The notes beneath the pieces were generated by a model that was given only the letters and a program-made list of their open reading frames with translations, had not been told where the DNA came from and ran no database searches. DNA of 64,000 bases from Corallococcus sp. AS-1-6 (GTDB taxonomy: Bacteria > Myxococcota > Myxococcia > Myxococcales > Myxococcaceae), in NCBI RefSeq assembly GCF_020037015.1, contig NZ_JAIQDE010000017.1, positions 1 through 64,000 of the forward strand, given 5' to 3'. Position numbers and translations under genes: made by a program. Shown here piece after piece: positions 51,314 through 60,227 of the stretch (its first letter is position 1; each line of letters begins with the position of its first letter).

Positions 51314-54300
51314 ACGCGGCCCGGCTCTGGCGCGTGGCTCGCACGGAGGGGCGTCACCAGACCCGGCGCCCGCTGTTCTGGGTGCTGCTGGTGCTGCTGG
51401 TGCTGGTGGTGTGGGGCGTGTCCTCCGGCAACGTCACCATCGACGCGGGCAGCACGGAGGTGGGGGGCAAGAAGGCGTGGATCACCAGCGCCTTCGCCGT
51501 CGCGCAGACGGTGGTGCTGCTCACCTTCATGCTGTTCACCTTCTTCGTGTCCGTGGGCGCGGGCATGTCCGTCATCTCCGACGACGAGGCCCGCGTGCAG
51601 CACCTGCTGCACACCACGCCGCTGACGCCCGCGGAGTACGTGTGGGGCAAGTTCGCGGGCGTGCTGGGCGCGTACGTGCTGGCGCTCGGGTGGATGATGG
51701 GGCTGCTCGTCTTCTTCCACCACGTCGTGCCGGCGGGCGCGGACGCGGAGTTCCGCGGGCCCTTCGCGTGGGGGAACTACGTGGGCGCCGCGGCGGGGTT
51801 CGGCCTGCCGCTCATCGTCTTCATGGCGGGCATGGCCTTCGCCACGGGCGAGCGCACGCGCCGCGCGGTGCCGGTGTACTTCCTGCCGGTGGGGCTGTTC
51901 TTCCTCTGCGCGTTCTTCCTCTGGGACTGGTCCCCCGGCTGGTTGGATCCGCGCGTGAACCGGCTCCTGATGGCGCTGGACCCCGGCGGCTTCCGGTGGC
52001 TCACGGAGGAGTGGCTCAAGGTGGACCGGGGCGTGGACTTCTACAACACGCAGCCCGTGGGCCTGGACGCCCTCTTCGTCACCAGCCGCTTCGTGTTCAT
52101 GGCCCTGGGCCTGGGCGCGGTGGCCTGGAGTGAGCGCCACTTCCGCCGCGCGCTCCGGGGCGAGGTGCGCGCGAAGGGCCCTCGCAAGAGCGTCCTCCTG
52201 GACGCGCCTCCCGCGCAGGTGGCGCTGTCGCACGCGGAGGCGCCGCTGTCCGCGCTGCGCATGTCCGTCCGTCCGCCGGGCTTCTGGACGGGGCTGTGGA
52301 CGGTGGCGCGCGCGGAGGGGCGGGGCCTGCTGTCGCAGCCGGGGCTCTACCTGTTCCTGCCGCTGCTGGGGTTCCAGATGATGTCCCAGGGCGCCACGGG
52401 GGTGGGCCCCTTCGACACGCGCGTGCTGCTGGTGCCCGGCCGCTTCGCGGTGCACACGATGGGACAGGCGTCCGTGCTCGTGTGTCTGTTGTTGATGTTC
52501 TACGTGGTGGAGTCGCTGGAGCGTGAGCAGGCCTCCCACTTCGCGCCCATCCACGACGCGACCCCGGTGCGCACGCTGTCGGTGCTGCTGGGCAAGGCGC
52601 TGGCGAACACCCTGGTGGCGGTGGCGCTGCTGACGGCCATGGCGCTCGCGGGCTCGCTGGTGCAGGTGTTCCAGGGCACGGTGCCGCTGTCGCTGACGCC
52701 GTATGTGCTGGTGTGGGGCCTGTTGCTGTTCCCCACCTTCCTCTTGTGGACGGGCTTCATCCTGGCCGCGCGCGCGGTGACGGGGGGCCGCTTCGGCACC
52801 TACGCGCTGGCGCTGTCCGCGCTGGGGCTCACCGGCTACGTCGCCGTGCGAGGCGACCTCACCTGGGTGACGAACTGGCCCCTGTGGGACGCGGTGCGGT
52901 GGACCGACCTGGGCGCCTTCCAGGTGGACCGCGCCGCGCTGGTGCTCAACCGCGTGGCCGCGCTGGGCGGGGCCGTCTTCTTCACCGCGCTGGCGGTGCG
53001 CCTGGACGGCCGGCGCGTCCGCGACGCGGTGACGACGCTGGAGGGACTGAAGCCCGCGGGCCTCGCGCGCGGGCTGTGGCGGCTGGCGCCGTACCTGGCG
53101 GTGCCGGTGGTGGCGCTGACGTGGCTGGGCATCCTCGTGGGGCAGGGCCACCAGTGCGCGGCGGCGAAGAAGCGCGCGAAGGAGTACTGGCAGAAGAACC
53201 TGGCGACGTGGAAGGACGCGCCGCGGCCCATGCTGGCGGACGTGGACCTGGACGTGGACCTGGAGCCGGAGGCGAGCGCCTTCCGCATGAAGGGCACGTA
53301 CACGCTGCTGAACCGGCACGCCGTGGCGCTGCCTCGCTTCGCCTTGAGCGGCGGCGACGGATGGACGGACGTGCGCTGGACGCTGGACGGAAAGGACGTG
53401 ACGCCGGAGGACCGCGCCGGGCTGTATGTCTTCACCCCGCCCACGCCGCTGCCCCCCGGCGCGAAGGTGACGGTGGGCTTCCAGTACTCGGGCCACGTCC
53501 CGGAGGGCGTGTCCCGCGCGGGCGGCGCGTTCCGGGAGTTCATCCTCCCGGCGGGCGCGGTGCTCACCAGCGAGACGGCCACGTTCGCGCCGGTGGTGGG
53601 CTACGAGGAGGAGCGCGGCATCGACCCGAAGGAGAACAAGTACGAGCCGCGCGTGTACCCGGACGACTTCCACGAGGGGCCCACGGAGTCCGCCTGGGGC
53701 AGCAACCTGCCGTTCCCCTTCCGCATCCGCGTGAGCGGCCCGGAGGCCTACACGCTCAACTCCGTGGGCGTGCGCGAGAGCGACACGGTGAAGGACGGCC
53801 GGCGCGCCACCGTGTGGCGCAGCGACCACCCGGTGAGCTTCTTCAACGTCATCGCGGGCCGGTGGACCCGCGTGGACGGCGCGGGCGCGGTGGTGTTCCA
53901 CGACCCGGCGCATGGCTACAACGTGCCGGAGATGATGCGGGGGCTGGAGGCCGCGCGCCGGTACTACTCGGAGTGGTTCCACCCGTTCCCGTGGGCGGAG
54001 CTGAAGCTGTCCGAGTTCGCCGGCCTGGCCAACTACGCACAGGGCTTCCCCACGAACATCACGTTCTCGGAGTCCATCGGGTTCCTCACGCGGACGACGC
54101 CGGAGTCGAACGCGGTGCTGCTCGTCACCGCGCACGAGGCCGCGCACCAGTGGTGGGGCAACCTGCTCATCCCCGGCAAGGGGCCCGGCGGAAACGTGCT
54201 GTCGGAGGGCATGTCGCACTACTCGGCGCTGAAGCTCATCGAGCAGCTCGACGGACAGGAGGCGCGCCGGCAGACCGCGAAGCGCCTGGAGGAGCGCTAC

Positions 54301-54891
54301 GGCAAGGGCCGGCGCGTGGACGGCGAGCAGCCGCTGGTGAAGCTGGACGACTCGCGCGAGGGCGACACGGTGGTCCTCTACGAGAAGGGCGGCTGGACGT
54401 TCTGGATGCTGGAGGACCTGATGGGCCGCGACGCGATGCACGCGGGGCTCCAGGCCTTCCTGAAGCAATCCATGAACAACGCCGACCACCCGGTGCTGCA
54501 GGACTTCATCGCGGTGATGCGCCCCTTCGCGCCGTCCCCTGATGCGTTCGACCGCTTCACCCGCCAGGCCTTCTTCGAGGTCGTGGTGCCCGAGTACCGC
54601 GTCAGCGACGCGCGCGTGACGAAGGAGCGCGGCCAGTGGGTGACCACGGCGACGGTGACGAACGTGGGCACGGGCCGCATGCCGGTGGAGGTGACGGTGA
54701 CGAAGGCCGGGGAGTCCGCCGTGCCCGCGGAGGCCGCGGAGGCCGAGACGCGCGTGGAGCCCGGCGCCGGTGAGTCCGTGCGGGTGACGCTGCGCTCGGC
54801 GTTCCCGCCGGAGCGGCTGCTGGTGGATCCGGACGTGCGCGTGCTCCAACTGCGCCGCGAGCAGGCGCAGGCGAAGCTCTCGCCGCCGTGA
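51310..54891 (+). CDS. ABC-2 permease fused to an M1-type aminopeptidase
   Basis: A 1193-residue fusion. The first about 600 residues contain ABC-2 permease membrane helices in two sets (VLLVLLVLVVWGVSSG, VVLLTFMLFTFFVSVGAGMS, then a second set from about 330 including VLVCLLLMFYVV and LVWGLLLFPTFLLWTGFILA). From about residue 610 the sequence is an M1/gluzincin metallopeptidase: a beta domain, YAQGFPTNITFSE, then the zinc site H942-E943-x-x-H946 (TAHEAAHQWW) and E966 (NVLSEGMSHY). Similar fusions occur in many bacteria beside an ABC ATPase. Whether the peptidase acts on an exported substrate or only on peptides in the periplasm is open. Translation is coupled to the ATPase gene. Confidence 0.9.
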   Translation: MNAARLWRVARTEGRHQTRRPLFWVLLVLLVLVVWGVSSGNVTIDAGSTEVGGKKAWITSAFAVAQTVVLLTFMLFTFFVSVGAGMSVISDDEARVQHLLHTTPLTPAEYVWGKFAGVLGAYVLALGWMMGLLVFFHHVVPAGADAEFRGPFAWGNYVGAAAGFGLPLIVFMAGMAFATGERTRRAVPVYFLPVGLFFLCAFFLWDWSPGWLDPRVNRLLMALDPGGFRWLTEEWLKVDRGVDFYNTQPVGLDALFVTSRFVFMALGLGAVAWSERHFRRALRGEVRAKGPRKSVLLDAPPAQVALSHAEAPLSALRMSVRPPGFWTGLWTVARAEGRGLLSQPGLYLFLPLLGFQMMSQGATGVGPFDTRVLLVPGRFAVHTMGQASVLVCLLLMFYVVESLEREQASHFAPIHDATPVRTLSVLLGKALANTLVAVALLTAMALAGSLVQVFQGTVPLSLTPYVLVWGLLLFPTFLLWTGFILAARAVTGGRFGTYALALSALGLTGYVAVRGDLTWVTNWPLWDAVRWTDLGAFQVDRAALVLNRVAALGGAVFFTALAVRLDGRRVRDAVTTLEGLKPAGLARGLWRLAPYLAVPVVALTWLGILVGQGHQCAAAKKRAKEYWQKNLATWKDAPRPMLADVDLDVDLEPEASAFRMKGTYTLLNRHAVALPRFALSGGDGWTDVRWTLDGKDVTPEDRAGLYVFTPPTPLPPGAKVTVGFQYSGHVPEGVSRAGGAFREFILPAGAVLTSETATFAPVVGYEEERGIDPKENKYEPRVYPDDFHEGPTESAWGSNLPFPFRIRVSGPEAYTLNSVGVRESDTVKDGRRATVWRSDHPVSFFNVIAGRWTRVDGAGAVVFHDPAHGYNVPEMMRGLEAARRYYSEWFHPFPWAELKLSEFAGLANYAQGFPTNITFSESIGFLTRTTPESNAVLLVTAHEAAHQWWGNLLIPGKGPGGNVLSEGMSHYSALKLIEQLDGQEARRQTAKRLEERYGKGRRVDGEQPLVKLDDSREGDTVVLYEKGGWTFWMLEDLMGRDAMHAGLQAFLKQSMNNADHPVLQDFIAVMRPFAPSPDAFDRFTRQAFFEVVVPEYRVSDARVTKERGQWVTTATVTNVGTGRMPVEVTVTKAGESAVPAEAAEAETRVEPGAGESVRVTLRSAFPPERLLVDPDVRVLQLRREQAQAKLSPP

Positions 54892-54978
54892 CACGGTGAC
54901 ATGCGTGTCCGCTCGCGCTGGGGACACGTTGTCACGCGGCCGGGCGCCACCGGCGCGTCGCTCCCTCTGGCGTCAGGC

Positions 54979-54994
54979 TGGCACATCGATTGCG
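54979..54994 (+). promoter_or_regulatory. Sigma-54 promoter of the outer-membrane protein gene
   Basis: TGGCACATCGATTGCG (54979-54994) fits the -24/-12 consensus (TGGCAC, GG and GC doublets 10 bases apart, TTGC at -12). Transcription would begin around 55005, about 50 bases before the ATG at 55054. Confidence 0.72.
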
Positions 54995-55053
54995 ATGGAC
55001 GTCCCCGGCATGGCGGACCTTGGGGGTCCGGCTTCATGACGGGGGTTCATCAC

Positions 55054-55707
55054 ATGGTCGCGATGCAGTGGAAGCTGGGGGTGTCGCTGGTGCTGGTGTC
55101 CGCGGCGGCGTTCGCGGAGGACGGCATCACCACGGGGTCGTTCCCGGTGGAGCGGCGCAACGTGGTGACGGTGTCCGTCCCCCTCCAGAACCTGGGTCAG
55201 TTGTCCCTGGAGGGGGAGCGCGTGCTGGGGGAGCGCTTCTCCTTGGGGCTGGGCGTGTCCGCGACGTTCAGCCACGACCGGACGCGGTTCGAGGAGGAGC
55301 TCAGCGGGGCGGAGGGCTACAACCGCTCGTTCTTTCAAGTCGGCCTGGCGCCCTCGGCGCGCTTCTACCTGACGGGCCGGGCCCCCCAGGGGCTGTGGCT
55401 GTCACCGCGCCTGGAGGTGGGCGTGGGCCGGAGCTCCAACGGGATGGTGGGGAGCCTCCTGGGAGAGCCCGAGGACACCCACGCGGACAACTGGTTCGTG
55501 GGGGGAATGGCGGTCCTGGGATACACCGTGGTGGTGGATCCCGGCTTCACGGTGCAGGGCGGCGTGGGGTTCGGAGCCCGGCGCGACGCGCTCGCCTATG
55601 ACACCGTCCGGCTGGGCAGTGGCGGCGGGACGGAGTGGGTGCGGCTCCACCAGTCGTCGTGGAACCTCACCCAGCGCCTCCTGCTCAACGTGGGCTGGGC
55701 CTTCTGA
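55054..55707 (+). CDS. Predicted outer-membrane beta-barrel protein
   Basis: A 217-residue exported protein: MVAMQWKLGVSLVLVSAAAF and a cleavage site at AFA-EDG. The rest alternates polar and hydrophobic residues with aromatic ends: RFSLGLGVSATFSHDRTRFE, FFQVGLAPSARFYLTGRAPQ, GLWLSPRLEVGVGRSS, WFVGGMAVLGYTVVV, GFTVQGGVGFGA and a C-terminal RLLLNVGWAF ending in Phe, as outer-membrane barrels do. This suggests an eight-stranded barrel. Function unknown. ATG at 55036 is an alternative start. It has a sigma-54 promoter and ends 2 bp from the convergent lipoprotein gene. Confidence 0.8.
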   Translation: MVAMQWKLGVSLVLVSAAAFAEDGITTGSFPVERRNVVTVSVPLQNLGQLSLEGERVLGERFSLGLGVSATFSHDRTRFEEELSGAEGYNRSFFQVGLAPSARFYLTGRAPQGLWLSPRLEVGVGRSSNGMVGSLLGEPEDTHADNWFVGGMAVLGYTVVVDPGFTVQGGVGFGARRDALAYDTVRLGSGGGTEWVRLHQSSWNLTQRLLLNVGWAF

Positions 55708-55709
55708 CG

Positions 55710-57197
55710 TCAGGGCGCGTGGGCCCGCGTGCTCACGCTCCACGGCGTGCGCGTGGTGTCCACCCACAGCAACTGGAGGTCCCAGCTCCCGGGTGTGGAG
55801 CCCGGCGTGTCGGTGGCGACGGCGAAGACGCGCGTGTCCGGCTGGGGCGTCACGGAGAAGCTCGTGCGCGGCGCGCGGTTGGCGTCGTTGGACGGCACCA
55901 CGCCCAGGGTGACGGTGCCCCCCGCGGGCAGCGGCAGCCCGTCCTGCGCGGTGGCGGAGGCGAAGGGCACGTCGAGGAAGGGCGCGTCCGGCAGCACGCG
56001 GCGCTCCGAGCCCAGCGGGCCCACGTCCACGGCGGGCGTGTCCGCGGCCGCGTGCACCCAGCGCAGGCGCAGGTTGGACGGGTCGCTCGCGAAGCGGTCC
56101 GTGAGGGGCAGCAGCGTGAAGGCGGACGCCGCCGGCCGGGGCGGCGCGAGGTAGCCCGCGGCGACCATCAGGTAGCGCTCGCCCGGGACGAGCGTGGGCG
56201 TCGTCGCCGTCACCACCGGCGCGCCCGCGGGGCGCTCCGTGCCGGGCGCGGCGGCGAAGAAGTCCAGCGTGTACGCGCCCGGCGGCACCTGGAGCGGCGA
56301 GGACAGCGCGCCGTACGAGAGGCCCCCGGACAGCTCGCGGTCGCTGGCGAAGAGGTCCAGCGCGGGCGCGTCCGGCGACGCGTGCAGCACGTACACCGTG
56401 GGGTTCTGCCGGAGGATGGCCAGCGTGCCGTCCCGGCCCGCAGTGAGCAGCGAGAAGCCGTCGCCCGCGCGCGCGGGCGCGGACATGAGGCCGGTGGCGA
56501 CGATGAGCGTGTCGGTGCCGGAGCCGGGCGCGGGCACCGTGAAGGACGTCAGCGCCCTGCCGCCCGTGCGCAGGCCCACCTGGAACGCGGCGCCGGAGGG
56601 CAGCACCTGGGCCTCTTCGCCGGACTCCTTGAAGCGCGCGAGCGACGCCACCTCCACCGAGCCGTCATTGCCCAGGTCCACGTCCACCGTCGGCGCGTCC
56701 GTGCCGGCGTTGACGATGCGCACGCGCGTCTGGCCGCCGTCCGCGGGCACGGTGTTGTCGCGCAGGAGCAGCGCGCGCATCGCCGCGTCGGAGTCCGGGG
56801 AGGCGAAGGCCCCCGCGGTCACCACCGTCCAGCGCGTCCCGGCCTCCATGCCCACCCGCTGGGACACGACGGGCGCGGAGTTCGCCGCCGAGCCCGTGGG
56901 CCGCAGCTCCACGGTGACGGCGCCCGCGTCGCGCGTGAGGTAGGGCGTGGTGGCGCCATAGGCCACGGCCCGGGCCACGGGCGTGGGGTCGCCCGCGAGG
57001 TACACGTCCATCGCGGGCGCGCCCGGCGCGGCCTGCACGATGCGCAACTGGGCCTGGGTGGGCGGGACGAGCACCGGCCCGTCCTGCGTGGGCGGCGCGC
57101 CGGAGTCCTCCGCCGGGCCGCCGCCGCACGCGGGCGCGAACACCCCCAGTGACGTGAGCGCGACGACGAGCAGTGTCTTCCCCCGCATCCAGGCCAT
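55710..57197 (-). CDS. DUF4397 repeat lipoprotein
   Basis: A 495-residue lipoprotein (MAWMRGKTLLVVALTSLGVF then APAC) whose mature part holds about four DUF4397-like repeats, each starting like LRIVQAAPGAPAMDVYLAGD, TRVRIVNAGTDAPTVDVDLG, TVYVLHASPDAPALDLFASD and LRLRWVHAAADTPAVDVGPL, with the A-x-P-D-A-P-x-x-D core. Such proteins are surface-attached and thought to bind or adhere; the function is unproven. The ATG at 57197 follows GGAGGGGG; a longer open frame exists upstream but has no signal. It ends 2 bp from the barrel gene. Confidence 0.85.
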   Translation of the reverse strand: MAWMRGKTLLVVALTSLGVFAPACGGGPAEDSGAPPTQDGPVLVPPTQAQLRIVQAAPGAPAMDVYLAGDPTPVARAVAYGATTPYLTRDAGAVTVELRPTGSAANSAPVVSQRVGMEAGTRWTVVTAGAFASPDSDAAMRALLLRDNTVPADGGQTRVRIVNAGTDAPTVDVDLGNDGSVEVASLARFKESGEEAQVLPSGAAFQVGLRTGGRALTSFTVPAPGSGTDTLIVATGLMSAPARAGDGFSLLTAGRDGTLAILRQNPTVYVLHASPDAPALDLFASDRELSGGLSYGALSSPLQVPPGAYTLDFFAAAPGTERPAGAPVVTATTPTLVPGERYLMVAAGYLAPPRPAASAFTLLPLTDRFASDPSNLRLRWVHAAADTPAVDVGPLGSERRVLPDAPFLDVPFASATAQDGLPLPAGGTVTLGVVPSNDANRAPRTSFSVTPQPDTRVFAVATDTPGSTPGSWDLQLLWVDTTRTPWSVSTRAHAP

Positions 57198-57523
57198 GTC
57201 GAAGTCCCCCTCCCGGCGGGCCGCGGACGCGGCTCGGCACCGATGTCGACAGGGGGAAGGGTGGGCATCACCCCCACGCGGGCGAACCCCCACGCAAGGG
57301 CCACTGTCCGCTCGCGACGTTGTGCACTGGCGCACGTCGCAAGTCCCGGGCATCACGGGCGCCAAGGGCTCCCGCGTGGAGTTCAGGGCGATCACCCGGC
57401 CCCGCCGTCGCGCTCGCCCGGCCGCCGCGCCGCATCACCCGGCCGGGGGCATCCCGTGTTCAGAACGCGTCATCGCGCGGGGATGCCGGGGAACGCGACG
57501 GCGCTGGTAGGGTCGGCGGCACC
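57198..57523. other. Divergent intergenic region with a possible operator
   Basis: A 326-bp space between the DUF4397 gene (minus) and the S9 peptidase gene (plus). I see no gene. GCGACGT (57314-57320) and ACGTCGC (57334-57340) are inverted arms 13 bases apart near the middle, a possible binding site; no promoter boxes are convincing. Confidence 0.4.
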
Positions 57524-59557
57524 ATGAACCTCGCGTCCCTCCCGCTCATCGTGTCCCTGCTCACGGCGCAGACGCCCGCGCCCGCGCCGTCGAAGGCGGC
57601 CCCCGCGCCGGCCGCCGCGAAGGCGCCGTCCGCCGTCCCTGGCATCGCCCCGCTGCCCGGCCTGCCCAATTTGTGGGTGAGCGGCGTGCCGCCGGTGCCG
57701 CCCGCGCTCTCCCAGCGCGTGCAGCAGTACCTGGAGTCCCGCTCCGCGCAGCTTTTGGACGTGAGCGCGGATGGCCAGCAGGTGCTCATCTCCACGCGCT
57801 TCGCGGACGTCAACCAGCTCCACCTGGTGGAGATGCCGCTGGGCGCGCGCACGCAGCTCACCTTCGCGAAGGAGCCCATCAACCGGGCGCGCTTCCTGCC
57901 GGGCAACCCGCAGATTGTCTTCTACCTGCAGGACACGGGCGGCGGAGAGTTCTACCAGGTGCTCAAGCTGGACCGGCGCACGGGCCGCTCGGAGCTGCTG
58001 ACGGACGGCAAGAGCCGGCATGAGGAGCTGGTGGTGTCCAGGGACGGGCGCTGGCTCGCGTACGCGGGCACGGGGCGCAACGGCAAGGACACGGACGTGT
58101 ACGTGGCGCCCACGGCGGACCCCCGGCAGGCGAAGCGGGTGACGGAGGCGGCGGGGAGCTGGGCGCCGCTGGAGTTCTCCCCGGACGGCTCGAAGCTGCT
58201 GGTGCGCCAGTTCCGCGCGGCGGACGACGCGGACCTGAGCGTGGTGGACGTGAAGACGAACGCGCGCACGCAGCTCACGCCCAAGGAGGGCAAGGGCAGC
58301 GTGGACGCCGCCGTCTTCACGCACGACGGGCAGGGCGTGTACGTGGCCACGGACCGCTACAGCGACTTCGCGGAGGTGTACCGGCTGCCGCTCACGGGCG
58401 CGCCCCCGGCCGCGCCGCAATCGCTGACGAAGTCGGTGCGCTGGAACGTGCAGAACCTGGAGCTGTCCCCGGACGGGCGCAAGCTGGCGGTGGCCATCAA
58501 CGAGGAGGGCTACGGCAAGCTGTACCTGCTGGACACGCGCACCCAGGCGCTGTCGCCCGTGGAGACGCCGCGCGGGGTGATTTCGCAGGTCCACTTCCCG
58601 AACAAGCGCTCGGACCGCGTGGCGTTCTCGCTGACGTCGGCGCGCGTGCCGCTGGACATCTTCACGGTGGACCTGGGCACGAAGAAGACCACGCGCTGGA
58701 CGCGCTCGGAGGTGGGCGGGTTGGATCCGGAGACGTTCGTGGAGCCGGAGCTGGTGCGCTACCCGTCCACGGATGGCGTGAAGGTGCCGGCGTTCCTGTA
58801 CCTGCCGAAGAACGCGAAGGGGAAGGTGCCGGTGGTGGTGATGTTCCACGGCGGCCCGGAGGGGCAGAGCCAGCCCATCTTCAGCGCGCAGACGCAGTTG
58901 ATGGTGACGGAGCTGGGGATGGCGGTGCTGCTGCCCAACGTGCGCGGCTCGGAGGGCTACGGCAAGGCGTACCGCGCCATGGATGACGGCGTGAAGCGCG
59001 AGGCGAGCCTGGCGGACATCGGGGCCACGCTGGACTTCGTCGCCTCCCGGCCGGAGCTGGACGCGTCGCGGGTGGGCGTCTACGGCGGCTCGTACGGCGG
59101 CTACATGACGCTGGCGACGGTGGCGTTCTACCCGGAGCGCATCAAGGCGGCGGTGGACGTGGTGGGTATCTCGTCCCTGCCGTCGTTCCTGCAGAACACT
59201 CAGGCGTACCGGCGGGATTTGCGGCGCGCGGAGTACGGCGACGAGCGCGACCCGGCGGTGCGCAAGGTGCAGGAGCGCATCTCCCCGCTGGGGTCGGTGG
59301 ACAAGATTCGCGCGGCGCTCTTCGTGCAGCAGGGGGCCAACGACCCGCGCGTGCCGCAGTCGGAGGCGGAGCAGATCGTCCAGGCGGTGCGCAAGAAGGG
59401 CTCGGACGTCTGGTACCTGCTGGCCACGGACGAGGGCCACGGCTTCCAGAAGAAGACCAACCGGGACATGGCCCAGACGACGGCGCTGATGTTCTTCGAG
59501 AAGCACCTCCAGGCCCCGGGGGCGGAGCAGGGGAGCGGGGCAGCGGGCGGAAGGTAG
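57524..59557 (+). CDS. S9 family serine peptidase (dipeptidyl/acylaminoacyl type), second copy
   Basis: A 677-residue exported peptidase with a signal-like start (MNLASLPLIVSLLTAQTPAP) and an Ala/Pro linker. TolB-like propeller blades follow (SADGQQVLISTRF, SRDGRWLAYAG, SPDGSKLLVRQF, SPDGRKLAVAIN). The hydrolase domain shows VVVMFHGGPEGQSQP, S523 in YGGSYGGYMTLA, D607 in QGANDPRVPQSE and H639 in TDEGHGFQKKTN. It belongs to the prolyl-oligopeptidase family like the gene at 11999 but differs in detail, so the two are not recent copies. It is followed by a GC hairpin. Confidence 0.92.
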   Translation: MNLASLPLIVSLLTAQTPAPAPSKAAPAPAAAKAPSAVPGIAPLPGLPNLWVSGVPPVPPALSQRVQQYLESRSAQLLDVSADGQQVLISTRFADVNQLHLVEMPLGARTQLTFAKEPINRARFLPGNPQIVFYLQDTGGGEFYQVLKLDRRTGRSELLTDGKSRHEELVVSRDGRWLAYAGTGRNGKDTDVYVAPTADPRQAKRVTEAAGSWAPLEFSPDGSKLLVRQFRAADDADLSVVDVKTNARTQLTPKEGKGSVDAAVFTHDGQGVYVATDRYSDFAEVYRLPLTGAPPAAPQSLTKSVRWNVQNLELSPDGRKLAVAINEEGYGKLYLLDTRTQALSPVETPRGVISQVHFPNKRSDRVAFSLTSARVPLDIFTVDLGTKKTTRWTRSEVGGLDPETFVEPELVRYPSTDGVKVPAFLYLPKNAKGKVPVVVMFHGGPEGQSQPIFSAQTQLMVTELGMAVLLPNVRGSEGYGKAYRAMDDGVKREASLADIGATLDFVASRPELDASRVGVYGGSYGGYMTLATVAFYPERIKAAVDVVGISSLPSFLQNTQAYRRDLRRAEYGDERDPAVRKVQERISPLGSVDKIRAALFVQQGANDPRVPQSEAEQIVQAVRKKGSDVWYLLATDEGHGFQKKTNRDMAQTTALMFFEKHLQAPGAEQGSGAAGGR

Positions 59558-59574
59558 GCCCCACTTCGGAGGAA

Positions 59575-59605
59575 CCGGGCCGCCGCCGGTATGTCGGCGG
59601 CCCGG
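59575..59605. terminator. Hairpin after the S9 peptidase gene
   Basis: CCGGGCCGCCG (59575-59585) and CGGCGGCCCGG (59595-59605) form a perfect 11-bp stem with a 9-base loop, 18 bases after the stop, with no T-run. Confidence 0.55.
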
Positions 59606-59647
59606 GGACGTTACACATTGTCCAGGTCAGCGAGGAGATTCCTAACC

Positions 59648-60193
59648 ATGAAGCGCGACAGACAGTCATTGCGTCGGGGTGTGGGAGTGTTGGCGGTGCT
59701 CGCGGGTGTGGGCGGAGCGTGGGCGTCCTCCGAGCAGGACCAGCTCGCCTTCAGCGTCGCGCGGACGCAGTTCAACCTGCGGATGACGCCGGACAACGTC
59801 ACGGGGCCGGAGTTCCAGGTGTCCCGCCTTCCCGGCGAGCTGCGAGGCCGCGTGGCGGACGCCCCGGTGGCGTTGAAGCTGGAGGACGAGAAGGTGAAGG
59901 GCAACATCGGGACCTCGGTGGTGAACCTGGACGTGAAGAAGGACGGCGACGCGGTGAAGGCGAAGGGCGGCTTCTACGGGCGCCCCGTCAACCTGACGCT
60001 GTCGCCGCGGGAGCTGACCGTGTACGTGCGCGACTGCACCTACCGGCTGAAGGCGAAGGAGGAGGGCCGCACCTACGAGGGGAAGCGCAGTTGCGACCGC
60101 TCGTTCATGCCGCCCACGGTCATCACGCTGCCGGACGCCTTCCTCGCGGCCTCGCCCGAGGAGCAGGCGTCGCTGCTGCTCCTGGCGTTGTAG
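59648..60193 (+). CDS. Secreted hypothetical protein
   Basis: A 181-residue protein with a signal peptide (RRGVGVLAVLAGVGGAWASS). The mature part is a compact beta-rich domain with LAFSVARTQFNLRM, KLEDEKVKGNIGTSVVNLDV, GGFYGRPVNLTLSPRELTVY and VRDCTYRLKAKEEGRTYEGK. A pair of cysteines (DCTYR; RSCDRS) could form one disulfide. I do not recognise the family. GAGGAG precedes the ATG at 59648. The next gene starts 34 bp on in the same direction. Confidence 0.72.
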   Translation: MKRDRQSLRRGVGVLAVLAGVGGAWASSEQDQLAFSVARTQFNLRMTPDNVTGPEFQVSRLPGELRGRVADAPVALKLEDEKVKGNIGTSVVNLDVKKDGDAVKAKGGFYGRPVNLTLSPRELTVYVRDCTYRLKAKEEGRTYEGKRSCDRSFMPPTVITLPDAFLAASPEEQASLLLLAL

Positions 60194-60227
60194 GCTCCGC
60201 CCCCGCGACTCGAGGAGGCGGTCCCCG

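Noticed and set aside
51262-54927. Long antisense frame opposite the ABC-peptidase gene
   Set aside because: His/Arg-rich noise; the sense strand carries an intact ABC permease and zinc peptidase.
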